Positions 1 to 7,004 are shown, counted from the first letter of the stretch. The stretch: 8,067 bases of DNA from DATJPD01 sp036394195 (GCA_036394195.1 DASWFO010000176.1:1-8067); one strand, 5' to 3'. The notes: a model not told the origin generated them from the sequence alone. Program-made: numbers and translations.

Positions 1-9
1 GGACCCGCC

Positions 10-462
10 ATGCGCAAGCGGCTGACATCGCTTAGGGGCGAGCGCGCCGGGAATGCGGCGATGGAGCTCGCCCTGCTGGCGTCGCCGCTGATCCTATTGC
101 TGGTCGGCATCGCAGATTATGGCTCCGCCACCTACCGCAACATGCAGGTCCAGCACGCCGCTCAAGCCGGAGCGGAATACGCGATCAAGAACGGATTCAG
201 CAGCTCGGCGATCGCCACCGCCGTCACCGGCGCCACGTCCTATTCGGGAATCGCGGCGACTCCCGCCCCGGCGCAGAGCTGCGGCTGTGCCTCCGGCACC
301 ACCATCAACAGCGCCACCTGCGGGTCCACCTGTGCCGGCGGTGCCGCGGCCGGTACCTATGTGACCGTGTCCGCCCAGGCGACGTACAGCACCCTCATCC
401 CGTATCCGGGTATCCCCAACAGCTTTGCCCTGACCGCGGCGGCGACGGTGCGGCTGCAATGA
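10..462 (+). CDS. TadE/TadG-like pilus assembly protein (first of pair)
   Basis: This 150-residue protein has the TadE-like layout: a short basic N-terminus (MRKRLTSLRGER), a Gly/Ala stretch with a conserved-type Glu at residue 19 at the head of a hydrophobic helix (about 17-38), then a small extracytoplasmic domain rich in Ala, Thr, Ser and Gly. TadE-family proteins are pseudopilin-like components of the Tad (Flp pilus) secretion system in the inner membrane and periplasm. The distal domain has four cysteines (91, 93, 104, 108) that could form disulfides. The stop overlaps the start of the next gene as ATGA, so the two are probably translationally coupled. The ATG lies only 9 bases from the window edge, so the ribosome site cannot be judged well; GGA at positions 1-3 could serve. 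The family is fairly sure from the N-terminal pattern; the choice between TadE and TadG-like is not. Confidence 0.8.
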   Translation: MRKRLTSLRGERAGNAAMELALLASPLILLLVGIADYGSATYRNMQVQHAAQAGAEYAIKNGFSSSAIATAVTGATSYSGIAATPAPAQSCGCASGTTINSATCGSTCAGGAAAGTYVTVSAQATYSTLIPYPGIPNSFALTAAATVRLQ

Positions 463-863
463 GACCGGCCGCGCGCATCGGAGGCTTTCTCCACCGCCTG
501 TGGCGAGACCGCGCCGGCGGGTCGCTGGTCGAGACCTCGATTCTGATGCCGGTCTTTGCGACCCTGGTCTTCGGCGTGATCGACCTTGGACAGCTCTTCT
601 GGACCCAGACCGCGCTGCAACACGCGGTCGAGATGGCGGCGCGGTGCGCCAGCATCAACACGACCAATTGCGGCACCACGAGCCAGATCCAGACCTATGC
701 CGGCACCCAGGCCTATGGCCTGACCTTCGCGAACAACACCTTCACCGCCACAACGCCGGCCTGCGGCAACCAGGTGACGGCGACCTATACGTACAATTTC
801 CTGACCGCGTTGCTCCCGGTGACCAACATCAGCCTGGCCGCAAAATCGTGCTATCCCAAATGA
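459..863 (+). CDS. TadE/TadG-like pilus assembly protein (second of pair)
   Basis: This 134-residue protein repeats the layout of the preceding gene: a basic leader (residues 1-19), a GGSLVETSILMP segment with Glu25 at the head of a single hydrophobic helix (about 23-46), an IDLGQLFWTQTALQHAVEMAAR stretch typical of TadE proteins just after the membrane span, and a Thr/Asn-rich C-terminal domain. Cysteines at 63, 71, 102 and 131 again give an even number that could pair in the periplasm. It begins inside the stop codon of the upstream gene (ATGA, 459-462), which points to coupled expression and one operon. TadE and TadF-like minor pseudopilins usually occur as such tandem genes. The rest of the Tad machinery would be expected to the left of the window; nothing to the right continues it. 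Confidence 0.8.
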   Translation: MRPAARIGGFLHRLWRDRAGGSLVETSILMPVFATLVFGVIDLGQLFWTQTALQHAVEMAARCASINTTNCGTTSQIQTYAGTQAYGLTFANNTFTATTPACGNQVTATYTYNFLTALLPVTNISLAAKSCYPK

Positions 864-946
864 TCCGCGGACCGGGCGCAGTTGCTGTACCGACGGGCGC
901 GGGATAAGGTTCAACCGCTGTCGCGAGAGGACGCTGCGCCCGCCGC

Positions 947-2116
947 ATGGCCGATCTCAATCAGGTTCGCGAGGGACTGCGCGAGATCGACATCGCGGTC
1001 CATAACCTCTGGGCGCTCGGCAAGAACATGGTCGTCGGCTGGATGGCCGACGATGCGGGCCTGCAGGTCTGTTTTGCGCCGGCGTATCGCGTGTTGAGCG
1101 AGACCACCGACAATCCGCACCTGCTCGACGGCAGCCGACGCATGGAGTCGCGAGTCTTCTCCCGAACCTGCCGGGTACTCCAGGTGCGGCCGCTGCAGCT
1201 GGCGTTGCCGTTCAAGATCGGCACCGGGCCGGGCGAGGTCCACCCGGATGCGATCGACACCGTGATCCGGCGCTACTCGATCGTGCGCACCGGCCACCGG
1301 GCGGTGATGTTGTTCGACATCGTCGGCTTCCAGACCGCACCCCCCATTATCCAGCTGGCGCAGTTCACCTCGCTTGAAAGCAGCATAAGCACGGCGGGCG
1401 AGATCATGTGCGAAGCCGGGCTCGACGTCGAGCTGGCGCGCTCGACCGCCGGCGACGGCTTCATCTATGTGTGGAATCGCGCCGCCGGTCTCGAGGCGGA
1501 CCTCCGCACGTACCTGGCCCTTCTGATGGCGCTCACCGACAACGCGCTCGGCCGTCAGCAAGTCGGCTTCGACAGCCCTCTCGTGCCCACGCTGCGCAGC
1601 GGGTTCACCGTGGGGTCTCACTTTTCCTATCATCAGGTCGAGGCGAACAAGCCGCGGAGTTTCGAATATGCGACCGGTCAGGTGACCATCGCGCTGGCGC
1701 GGATGCTTCAAAAGGCGTTGACCGGCCAGATCCTGATCGGCGTGTTTCAGCGCCCGGTCGAGAGTGCCACCGGGACGCTCGATACCGTGCTGTTCCTGGC
1801 GCGCGCCGAGGCCCTGCTGACGCGCCTCAAGGGCCGGGCGGTCGGCGAGCACGTGATCAAGGAGATCCGCGCCATCCTGAGCGGCGGCACGGTCGACAAG
1901 AGGTCGCACAGCGTCGTCAAATACGCGGTGACCGACAAGCACGGCCACGCCCATGAGGCGTTCAATCTGCGGCTCAAGGTGGAGCCCGAGAAAGCCGCGC
2001 TGATCGATCTCGGCCTGGCGGCGGATGAGCTGGCGGAGTTCGACGCCAAGCCGGCGGTTTACGAAATCCCGCTCGCCGGGACGGAGCGGCCGGCGGCCCA
2101 GGGCGGCGCCGGATAG
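947..2116 (+). CDS. Protein with divergent class III nucleotidyl cyclase-like domain
   Basis: This 389-residue soluble protein has no signal peptide or membrane span. Residues about 112-275 resemble a class III adenylate/guanylate cyclase domain. LFDIVGF (122-128) matches the first metal-binding motif with Asp124. AGDGFIYVW (168-176) matches the second with Asp170, 46 residues later, close to the family's usual spacing. ATGQVTIALARMLQ (242-255) matches the G-x-x-V-N-x-A-x-R block, and TGQILIG (259-265) the strand after it. By ungapped alignment the purine-recognition Lys position is Ser166, its partner Asp is Tyr241, the transition-state Asn is Ile248, and the Arg is kept (Arg252). It may therefore use another nucleotide, act only as half of a heterodimer, or be inactive. 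Residues 1-110 and about 300-389 match nothing I recognise; the latter hold a KYAVTDKHGHAHEAFN stretch. GAGAGGA (925-931) is a candidate ribosome site but lies 15 bases from the ATG. The cyclase fold is a motif-based inference. Confidence 0.68.
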   Translation: MADLNQVREGLREIDIAVHNLWALGKNMVVGWMADDAGLQVCFAPAYRVLSETTDNPHLLDGSRRMESRVFSRTCRVLQVRPLQLALPFKIGTGPGEVHPDAIDTVIRRYSIVRTGHRAVMLFDIVGFQTAPPIIQLAQFTSLESSISTAGEIMCEAGLDVELARSTAGDGFIYVWNRAAGLEADLRTYLALLMALTDNALGRQQVGFDSPLVPTLRSGFTVGSHFSYHQVEANKPRSFEYATGQVTIALARMLQKALTGQILIGVFQRPVESATGTLDTVLFLARAEALLTRLKGRAVGEHVIKEIRAILSGGTVDKRSHSVVKYAVTDKHGHAHEAFNLRLKVEPEKAALIDLGLAADELAEFDAKPAVYEIPLAGTERPAAQGGAG

Positions 2117-2120
2117 GCGG

Positions 2121-3386
2121 TCAGGCCTTCGCCACGGCGCGCCGCTGCGGCAGCTTTGCCTGATCCAACCGGCACTCGCGGAGATCGGCGTCCGCCAGGT
2201 GCGCTTCGCTCAGATCGGCGCCGCACAGGTTTGCCTCGCGGAGCTTGGCCCCCCGCAGATCGGCGCAGCGCAGCCGCGCACCTTCAAGGTTGGTCGGATA
2301 ATGGCGTCCGGAGTCCATCACCAGCGGCTCGAGATTGGCTTCGCGCATATCCGCCCGATTGAGCGTGGCCGCCTGGAGCTGCGCCCCCCGAAGATCGGCG
2401 CCGGCGAGGCCGCACATCCGCAGATCGGCACCCTGCAGCCTCGCCCCCTGAAGCGACGCCCCTTCCAGATCGAGCCCGTAGAATGTCGCGTTTTCAGCGC
2501 GCAATGCCGTGAGATTGGCGCCTTTCAGCGACGGGCCGTTGCGCAGATCGACGCCGCTGAGGTCCGCCGGCTTGCCGTCGGCGCCAGCGCTCTCAACCCA
2601 CAGGATGTGCTGGCGCACCAGATCCTCGATGCCGATCCCGAGCGCCTCGAGCGGCTTGCCGGCCGGCTTGTTGGTCAGCACGTCCTTCAGCGAGGCGCCG
2701 TGAAAGTCGGTGAGCTCGGTCTTGGCACTGGTGAGCACGGCACCTTCGAGATCGGCGCCGCGCAGGTTGGTGGCGGACAGGTCCGCGCCTTCGAGGTCGG
2801 CGCCGATCAGCTTGGCGTTCTGCAGATTGGCGTAGGTGAGATTGGCCCCGCGCAGGATCGCATCGGTAAAGTCGGTTTCGGTCGCGATGGCTCCGGTGAT
2901 GTCGGCGTCGGTCAGGTTGGCATTGACCAGTCGCGCGCCCTGCAGCTCGGCGGGGCCGGCCTTGATCGCCATCCCGCTCTCGCTGGTCGTGGAGTAGAGA
3001 TTTCCCTTGAGATCCTTGGTCGCGATAGCGCCGCTACGCAAATCGGCCCGCAGCAGATTGGCGCGGGTGAGATTGGCGCCGCGCAAGGTGGCGCCGCGCA
3101 GATTGGCCGCGACGAGGCTCGCTCCCTCCATATCCGCTTCGTTCAGGTCGGCGCCGAACAGCATCGCCTTATCGAGCTTGGCGTCGGCGAGGTAGGCGCC
3201 GCGCAAGCAGGCGCCGCTGAGGTCGGCCTCGGCGAGATTGACGCCGATCAGCGCCCGCCCGGACAGGTCGGCGAAGGCGAGCAACGCCCGCACGCCGCCG
3301 CGGCCGGCCAGAAACCGCTGGTGCTGATCCAGGATCCGCTTGAGCTCAGCGTGGCTCGGGCGATGTCGGGGCTTGGTGACGATCAC
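2121..3386 (-). CDS. Pentapeptide-repeat protein with duplicated cap motif
   Basis: This 421-residue protein is mostly tandem A(D/N)LxG-type pentapeptide repeats, which fold into a right-handed quadrilateral beta-helix. Repeats run about 37-127, 146-235 and 274-412. The breaks are at about 128-145 (a Ser/Thr-rich insert), 236-273, and 353-366. The segment at 13-43 (ILDQH, then RALLAFADLSG) is echoed at 253-283 (LVRQH, then GKPADLSGVDL), so a helical cap-like unit appears at the N-terminus and again in the middle. There is no signal peptide or membrane span, so it is probably cytoplasmic. The start is GTG (bases 3386-3384): an in-frame TGA lies 12 bases upstream and no ATG lies between. The ribosome site is weak (GTGAG). 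Functions in this superfamily range from DNA mimicry of the MfpA/Qnr type to scaffolding, and the sequence does not choose among them. It converges with the cyclase-like gene, 4 bases away. Confidence 0.9.
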   Translation of the reverse strand: MIVTKPRHRPSHAELKRILDQHQRFLAGRGGVRALLAFADLSGRALIGVNLAEADLSGACLRGAYLADAKLDKAMLFGADLNEADMEGASLVAANLRGATLRGANLTRANLLRADLRSGAIATKDLKGNLYSTTSESGMAIKAGPAELQGARLVNANLTDADITGAIATETDFTDAILRGANLTYANLQNAKLIGADLEGADLSATNLRGADLEGAVLTSAKTELTDFHGASLKDVLTNKPAGKPLEALGIGIEDLVRQHILWVESAGADGKPADLSGVDLRNGPSLKGANLTALRAENATFYGLDLEGASLQGARLQGADLRMCGLAGADLRGAQLQAATLNRADMREANLEPLVMDSGRHYPTNLEGARLRCADLRGAKLREANLCGADLSEAHLADADLRECRLDQAKLPQRRAVAKA

Positions 3387-3415
3387 TGCAGCAGTGACTC
3401 ACATGATGAGGTGAC
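3376..3415. promoter_or_regulatory. GTGA/TCAC repeat cluster over the start of the pentapeptide gene
   Basis: GTGAC occurs three times, at 3376-3380, 3394-3398 and 3411-3415, spaced 18 and 17 bases apart, with TCAC at 3383-3386 and 3399-3402. A perfect inverted repeat, TCACTGC-A-GCAGTGA (3383-3397), covers the GTG start codon at 3384-3386. The symmetry fits either a repressor-type operator or an RNA hairpin hiding the start; neither is shown. Part of the cluster lies within the coding sequence. Confidence 0.35.
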
Positions 3416-3572
3416 AAAATCCCTTCGGACAGCCCCAGGCCCAGGCTCTCCGCCAGCCGGATGCGAGTGTCGGCCAGGATATACTTAAAAAAGGTAAATA
3501 CGGCCGGCGCAGCGGACCCGAATCGGGAACTGCGATATGGTGGCTCTTCTTGTCACGGGGGACAACCGAGCC
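3387..3572. promoter_or_regulatory. Divergent intergenic region with candidate promoter
   Basis: This stretch separates the leftward pentapeptide gene from the rightward DUF4337-like gene and must serve both. An AT-rich block at 3479-3500 stands out in GC-rich surroundings and contains TATACT (3480-3485), one mismatch from a sigma-70 type -10 box. At the 17-base spacing the -35 position reads CCGGAT, which is a poor match, so a rightward promoter is only a possibility. On the other strand, TTGTCA (3416-3411 read leftward) resembles a -35 box, but no convincing -10 follows. GGGGGA at 3557-3562 is a ribosome site candidate for the ATG at 3573. Confidence 0.3.
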
Positions 3573-4193
3573 ATGAAAGCCGAAGACGCGTCCGAATACA
3601 TGCCGCACGACCATCATCAGGCAGCCGAAGACCGGTTCAAGAGGCTGGCGGCCATGCTGGTCGGCGTTCTTGCGATGTTCCTGGCCATCAACGGCCTGGG
3701 CGGCGCCAACGCGTCGAAGGAAATGCTGAATTACAACATCCTCGCCTCGAACACCTACGCGTTCTACCAGGCGAAGACGATCCGCCAGACCGTCTACCGG
3801 GTGGCGGCGGACGAGCTGGAGGTGGACCTTGCGGCGGAGGCAAAGATCCCGGAGTCCGTCCGCGAGAGAGTGAAGCAGCGCCTCGATCGCTACCGTAAGA
3901 CCATCGATCGCTACGACAGCGAGCCGGAGACCGGCGAGGGCCGACAGGAGCTTCTGGCCAGGGCCGCGGCCTATGAAGCGCGGCGGGATCATGCCCAGCG
4001 CCAAGACCCCTACTTCGACTTCGCCGAGGCGCTGTTCCAGATCGCGATCGTCATGTGCTCGGTCAGCATCCTCTCCGGTGCCCGGCCCCTCCTCGGCAGC
4101 AGCGTGGCCGTCGGCGCCGTCGCGATCCTGCTCATGCTGAACGGGTTTTTCCTATTCGCCGATGTCCCCTTCCTCGGCGAGACCAAGCATTAG
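3573..4193 (+). CDS. DUF4337-like three-span membrane protein
   Basis: The layout matches DUF4337 proteins: a short charged N-terminus, one membrane helix (residues about 25-43), an ASKEMLNYNILASNTYAFYQAKTIRQ segment in which YAFYQAK is the family's characteristic feature, a charged alpha-helical stretch (about 76-145, probably coiled), then two helices near the C-terminus (about 151-169 and 177-196). The family has no established function. I chose the ATG at 3573 (206 residues) because GGGGGA lies 10 bases upstream and the protein then begins with a charged tail before the first helix. An in-frame ATG at 3537 would add 12 residues (MVALLVTGDNRA) with CGGGA 8 bases upstream and cannot be excluded. 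It lies 166 bases before the acyltransferase gene on the same strand; joint transcription is uncertain because of the inverted repeats between them. Confidence 0.75.
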   Translation: MKAEDASEYMPHDHHQAAEDRFKRLAAMLVGVLAMFLAINGLGGANASKEMLNYNILASNTYAFYQAKTIRQTVYRVAADELEVDLAAEAKIPESVRERVKQRLDRYRKTIDRYDSEPETGEGRQELLARAAAYEARRDHAQRQDPYFDFAEALFQIAIVMCSVSILSGARPLLGSSVAVGAVAILLMLNGFFLFADVPFLGETKH

Positions 4194-4213
4194 GCGGCGA
4201 CCCGAGGCAGACC

Positions 4214-4253
4214 CCGCCGGCCGGCCGGCGGTCGCGCCGCTGTGATCGCGGCG
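4214..4253. repeat. GC palindrome and adjacent hairpin in the spacer
   Basis: An 18-base perfect palindrome, CCGCCGGCCGGCCGGCGG, occupies 4214-4231. It is followed by a second inverted repeat, CGCCGC (4235-4240) and GCGGCG (4248-4253), around a 7-base loop. They lie 21 bases after the stop of the DUF4337-like gene. No T-run follows, so this is not a standard intrinsic terminator. It could slow polymerase, stabilise the upstream transcript's 3' end, or be a by-product of GC-rich sequence. Confidence 0.5.
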
Positions 4254-4359
4254 GCGTCTGTTCTGTGGTATGCCACTGGCTCCGCAGGCGCCACGGCGCC
4301 GCGCAACCCTGCCCCAAGATACCGTCCCCCAATAGCCAGCGTTGGCACGGACTGACGCC

Positions 4360-5928
4360 ATGCTGTTCAACGATCCGCACTTCCTGCTGGTCTTTCTGCC
4401 GCTGACGCTGTGCGCCTATGTGGTAGCGCGGAGGCTCGTTGGTGCGCGCGCCGTTCTCGGCGTGCTCGTGATCGCCTCGATCGTCTTTTACGGCTGGTGG
4501 AACCCGTTCTACCTGCCGCTCCTCGGCGGCCTTGCCGCCTTCAATTTCGCGATGGCGCGCTGGATCACGGCCGAGCGGCAGCGCCAGCGCATGACGCAGG
4601 CGCATGTCCTGCTCGCGGCCGGCGTTGGGCTCGACCTGCTGGCACTCGCCTACTTCAAGTACGCCGATTTCCTGATCGGCACCGCCAATGCCGTGCTCGA
4701 CGACCGAATCCCGTTCCAGCACGTCGTCCTTCCGCTGGGAATCTCGTTCTTCACCTTCCAGAAGATCGCCTACCTCGTCGACGCCAGCCGCGGCAACGTC
4801 GAGAAGCACGACTTCCTCGAATATTGCTTCTTCGTCATGTTCTTCCCGCAGCTGATCGCCGGACCGATCGTGCACCATCACGAGATCTTTTCGCAGACCA
4901 AGGGCCCGGGGGCGTTCGCTGTCCGGCCGCTCAACCTGATGGTCGGCATCTCCATCTTCCTCATCGGCCTGTTCAAGAAGGTGGTGGTTGCCGACCGTCT
5001 GTCGCCTTACGTCTCGACCGTCTTCGGCGCCGCGGCGGGCGGGGAGCATCTCCACTTCTTCCAGGCCTGGGAGGGGGCAGTCGCGTATACGCTGCAGCTG
5101 TATTTCGATTTCTCCGGCTATTCGGACATGGCGATCGGCGCGGCGCGGATGTTCGGGGTCCGCCTGCCCCTGAATTTCGAATCCCCGTATCAGGCGACCA
5201 GCATCATCGACTTTTGGCGCCGCTGGCACATGACGCTGTCGCGCTTCCTGCGGGACTATCTCTACATCCCTCTGGGCGGCAATCGGCAGGGGCTGTTTCG
5301 GCGCTACGTCAATCTGCTGCTCACCATGACCATCGGCGGCCTCTGGCATGGGGCGGCATGGACGTTCGTGTTCTGGGGATTCCTGCACGGCGCCTATCTG
5401 ATCATCAATCATGCCTGGCGCGCGGTGTGGACGCCGATCGACACCTGGTGGTCGCACACGATCGCCCGGTTCGTGACCTTCATAGCCGTGGTGGTGGCGC
5501 TGGTCACGTTTCGCGCAACGTCATTTGCCGCGGCCATCGCCATGTATCGCGGGATGATCAACTTCCCGGCCGAATTTGCCGCATCGCTCGGGTCGGTTGC
5601 GACGGCGCTGGGCTGGGTCGGCGTGCGCTTCGAGGGGCCGGCGGTTGAGCGCGAGGATCTGCAACTGATGCTGTGGGGCGCCGTCTGGCTGGCGATCCTC
5701 TGGCTGGTGCCGAACACCCAGCAGCTCATGGTTAAGTTCCGCCCCGCCTTCAATTACAACCTTACAAACTACCGTCGCGACCGCCCCCTCCTCGACCGTG
5801 TCCCGCTGCTGCGGCCGGTGATACACTGGCGCCCGGACCTGCGGCACGCCGCCCTGGTTGGGGTGCTGGCGGCGCTGGCGTTCCTCAGCCTGCAGCACGT
5901 GAGCGAATTCCTCTATTTCGAATTTTGA
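4360..5928 (+). CDS. MBOAT family O-acyltransferase (AlgI-like)
   Basis: This 522-residue polytopic inner-membrane protein belongs to the MBOAT group that includes AlgI and DltB, which passes acyl (often acetyl) groups across the membrane to an extracytoplasmic glycan. Family features in order: MLFNDPHFLLVFLPL at the start, GISFFTFQKIAYLVD (127-141), FFPQLIAGPIVHHHE (161-175), YFDFSGYSDMAIG (248-260), FWRRWHMTLSRFLRDYLYIPLGGNR ending at residue 309 with His290, GGLWHGAAW with His330 (the catalytic-type histidine), PNTQQ (451-455), and a closing EFLYFEF. The length fits the family's usual 450-530. I start at ATG 4360 because MLFN is the family N-terminus; an in-frame TTG at 4342 would add six non-conserved residues. 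The SGNH-like gene follows 15 bases later, as expected for a working pair. The acceptor polymer is unknown; no polysaccharide synthase lies in the window. Confidence 0.93.
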   Translation: MLFNDPHFLLVFLPLTLCAYVVARRLVGARAVLGVLVIASIVFYGWWNPFYLPLLGGLAAFNFAMARWITAERQRQRMTQAHVLLAAGVGLDLLALAYFKYADFLIGTANAVLDDRIPFQHVVLPLGISFFTFQKIAYLVDASRGNVEKHDFLEYCFFVMFFPQLIAGPIVHHHEIFSQTKGPGAFAVRPLNLMVGISIFLIGLFKKVVVADRLSPYVSTVFGAAAGGEHLHFFQAWEGAVAYTLQLYFDFSGYSDMAIGAARMFGVRLPLNFESPYQATSIIDFWRRWHMTLSRFLRDYLYIPLGGNRQGLFRRYVNLLLTMTIGGLWHGAAWTFVFWGFLHGAYLIINHAWRAVWTPIDTWWSHTIARFVTFIAVVVALVTFRATSFAAAIAMYRGMINFPAEFAASLGSVATALGWVGVRFEGPAVEREDLQLMLWGAVWLAILWLVPNTQQLMVKFRPAFNYNLTNYRRDRPLLDRVPLLRPVIHWRPDLRHAALVGVLAALAFLSLQHVSEFLYFEF

Positions 5929-5943
5929 GCGGCGCGAAATGCC

Positions 5944-6987
5944 ATGATCAAGCACCCCCATCGACGGCTCCTCGCGTATCTCGCAGGCCTCGTGGGCAGC
6001 GCCGCGGTGGTCGCCGTCCTCTGCTTCGCCGTGAATGCACTGGTCGATCCTCTGTGGTATTTCCGCGGCAACGTTCTCACCGGCATCAACTACGCGTTCA
6101 ACGAGCGGACATCGAAGATGATCCGCTTCGTCCCGCGCATGGCGGACTACGATTGCCTGCTGATCGGAAGCTCGCACACGGCCCTGATGCACGAAGAGGG
6201 CATCTCCGGGCATCGCTGCTTCAACCTGGGGTTTTCGCATGGCCGCGTGCAGGAATTCCTCGCGTATGCCAAATACATTCGCGACCGCGGTTTCCGGCCG
6301 TCGCTGATCTTCGTCAACGTCGACCTGTACGATTTTCAGGATCCCCCGGCGGCCCTGACGATCCCGGACTTCGTTCGCAACGCCGCGGATCCGCCGTCCG
6401 TCCTGCGGACGTACCTGACGCTCGACGCACTCAATTTCTCGTTCCGCACGCTGCGCGGCGCCTATCCCAACCACCTGGTCTACGACCGCGACGCGCAGAT
6501 GCACATCATTCCGAAATCGCACGCCTACCGGCCGCCGCGCCGCCTGGCAGCGCATGACAAGCCGCCGCCGTTCCATGGCGAGCTTGCGGCGGCGTTTTTG
6601 GAGCTGCGCCAGGTCTTTCCGGACGCCAGGGCCATCGGCTGGGTGCCGCCGATCTCGGCGTGGACGATCGCGCAGCTCAAGCTCGATGGCTCTCTCCAGG
6701 CCTATCTCGGCGCCCTGCAACGCATCTCGGCGGGCTTCGATGAATTTCTCGACTTCAGCGTGCCGTCGGAAATAACGGTCGGAACCACCAACACCTATGA
6801 CGGCCTCCACTACATGGATTTCGTCAACGATGCGGTCGTTGCGGCGCTGATGTCAGGCAATTCAGCTCCCGGCGTCGATTGGCTCCGGCAAGCACCGTCG
6901 GCGATCGCCGCCCAATACGACGCGCGGCTGGAGGAGCTGGTCTTCGGGGCGCGGCCCGTCACGGCCGACCGCGGAACGGGCGGCTGA
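5944..6987 (+). CDS. Membrane-anchored SGNH-like protein, partner of the MBOAT
   Basis: This 347-residue protein has one N-terminal membrane helix (about 9-32), which should place the rest in the periplasm. LLIGSSHTALM (72-82) looks like SGNH block I with Ser77 as the likely nucleophile. NLGFSHG (94-100) may be block II, FVNVDLYDF (123-131) may be block III, and YDGLHYMDF (285-293) supplies the Asp286-x-x-His289 pair of block V. AlgJ, AlgX, DltD and PatB-type proteins have this fold and complete acyl transfer begun by an MBOAT partner, so the role proposed is to take the acyl group from the upstream MBOAT and place it on a glycan, or to hydrolyse it. The 15-base spacing supports one operon. 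The C-terminal 40 residues look variable. I do not recognise a named subfamily; the SGNH assignment rests on the two motifs, the anchor and the neighbour. Confidence 0.75.
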   Translation: MIKHPHRRLLAYLAGLVGSAAVVAVLCFAVNALVDPLWYFRGNVLTGINYAFNERTSKMIRFVPRMADYDCLLIGSSHTALMHEEGISGHRCFNLGFSHGRVQEFLAYAKYIRDRGFRPSLIFVNVDLYDFQDPPAALTIPDFVRNAADPPSVLRTYLTLDALNFSFRTLRGAYPNHLVYDRDAQMHIIPKSHAYRPPRRLAAHDKPPPFHGELAAAFLELRQVFPDARAIGWVPPISAWTIAQLKLDGSLQAYLGALQRISAGFDEFLDFSVPSEITVGTTNTYDGLHYMDFVNDAVVAALMSGNSAPGVDWLRQAPSAIAAQYDARLEELVFGARPVTADRGTGG

Positions 6988-7004
6988 GGGTCGAGGCGTC
7001 CGCT

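Noticed and set aside
911..1954. Minus-strand open frame of 347 codons opposite the cyclase-like gene
   Set aside because: It has shadow-type composition (Arg, Asp, His-rich) and no motif, while the plus strand has ordered cyclase-like motifs.
947..3386. A Pycsar-like defence system formed by the cyclase-like and pentapeptide genes
   Set aside because: The genes converge instead of forming an operon, and no TIR, membrane or other known Pycsar effector is adjacent. The changed base-recognition residues alone do not support this.
2025..3488. Long plus-strand open frame (487 codons) across the pentapeptide gene, with many IGAxxxG-like units
   Set aside because: Its repeats are the antisense image of the pentapeptide codons. 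The minus-strand product has a clear family fold, and this frame also runs into the 3' end of the cyclase-like gene.
3480..3492. A short T/A run as an intrinsic terminator for leftward transcription
   Set aside because: No GC-rich stem lies at the right distance, and the leftward gene begins after this point, so there is nothing to terminate.
4342..4359. TTG start for the acyltransferase
   Set aside because: The six added residues do not match the family N-terminus, whereas the ATG at 4360 gives the typical MLFN beginning.
4132..5457. Minus-strand open frame of 441 codons opposite the acyltransferase
   Set aside because: Its product is rich in Arg, Asp and Glu without domain features, as is usual for antisense frames in GC-rich DNA. 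The plus strand carries unmistakable MBOAT motifs.
5521..6810. Minus-strand open frame of 429 codons opposite the MBOAT-SGNH junction
   Set aside because: It spans two well-supported genes on the other strand and shows no recognisable domain.
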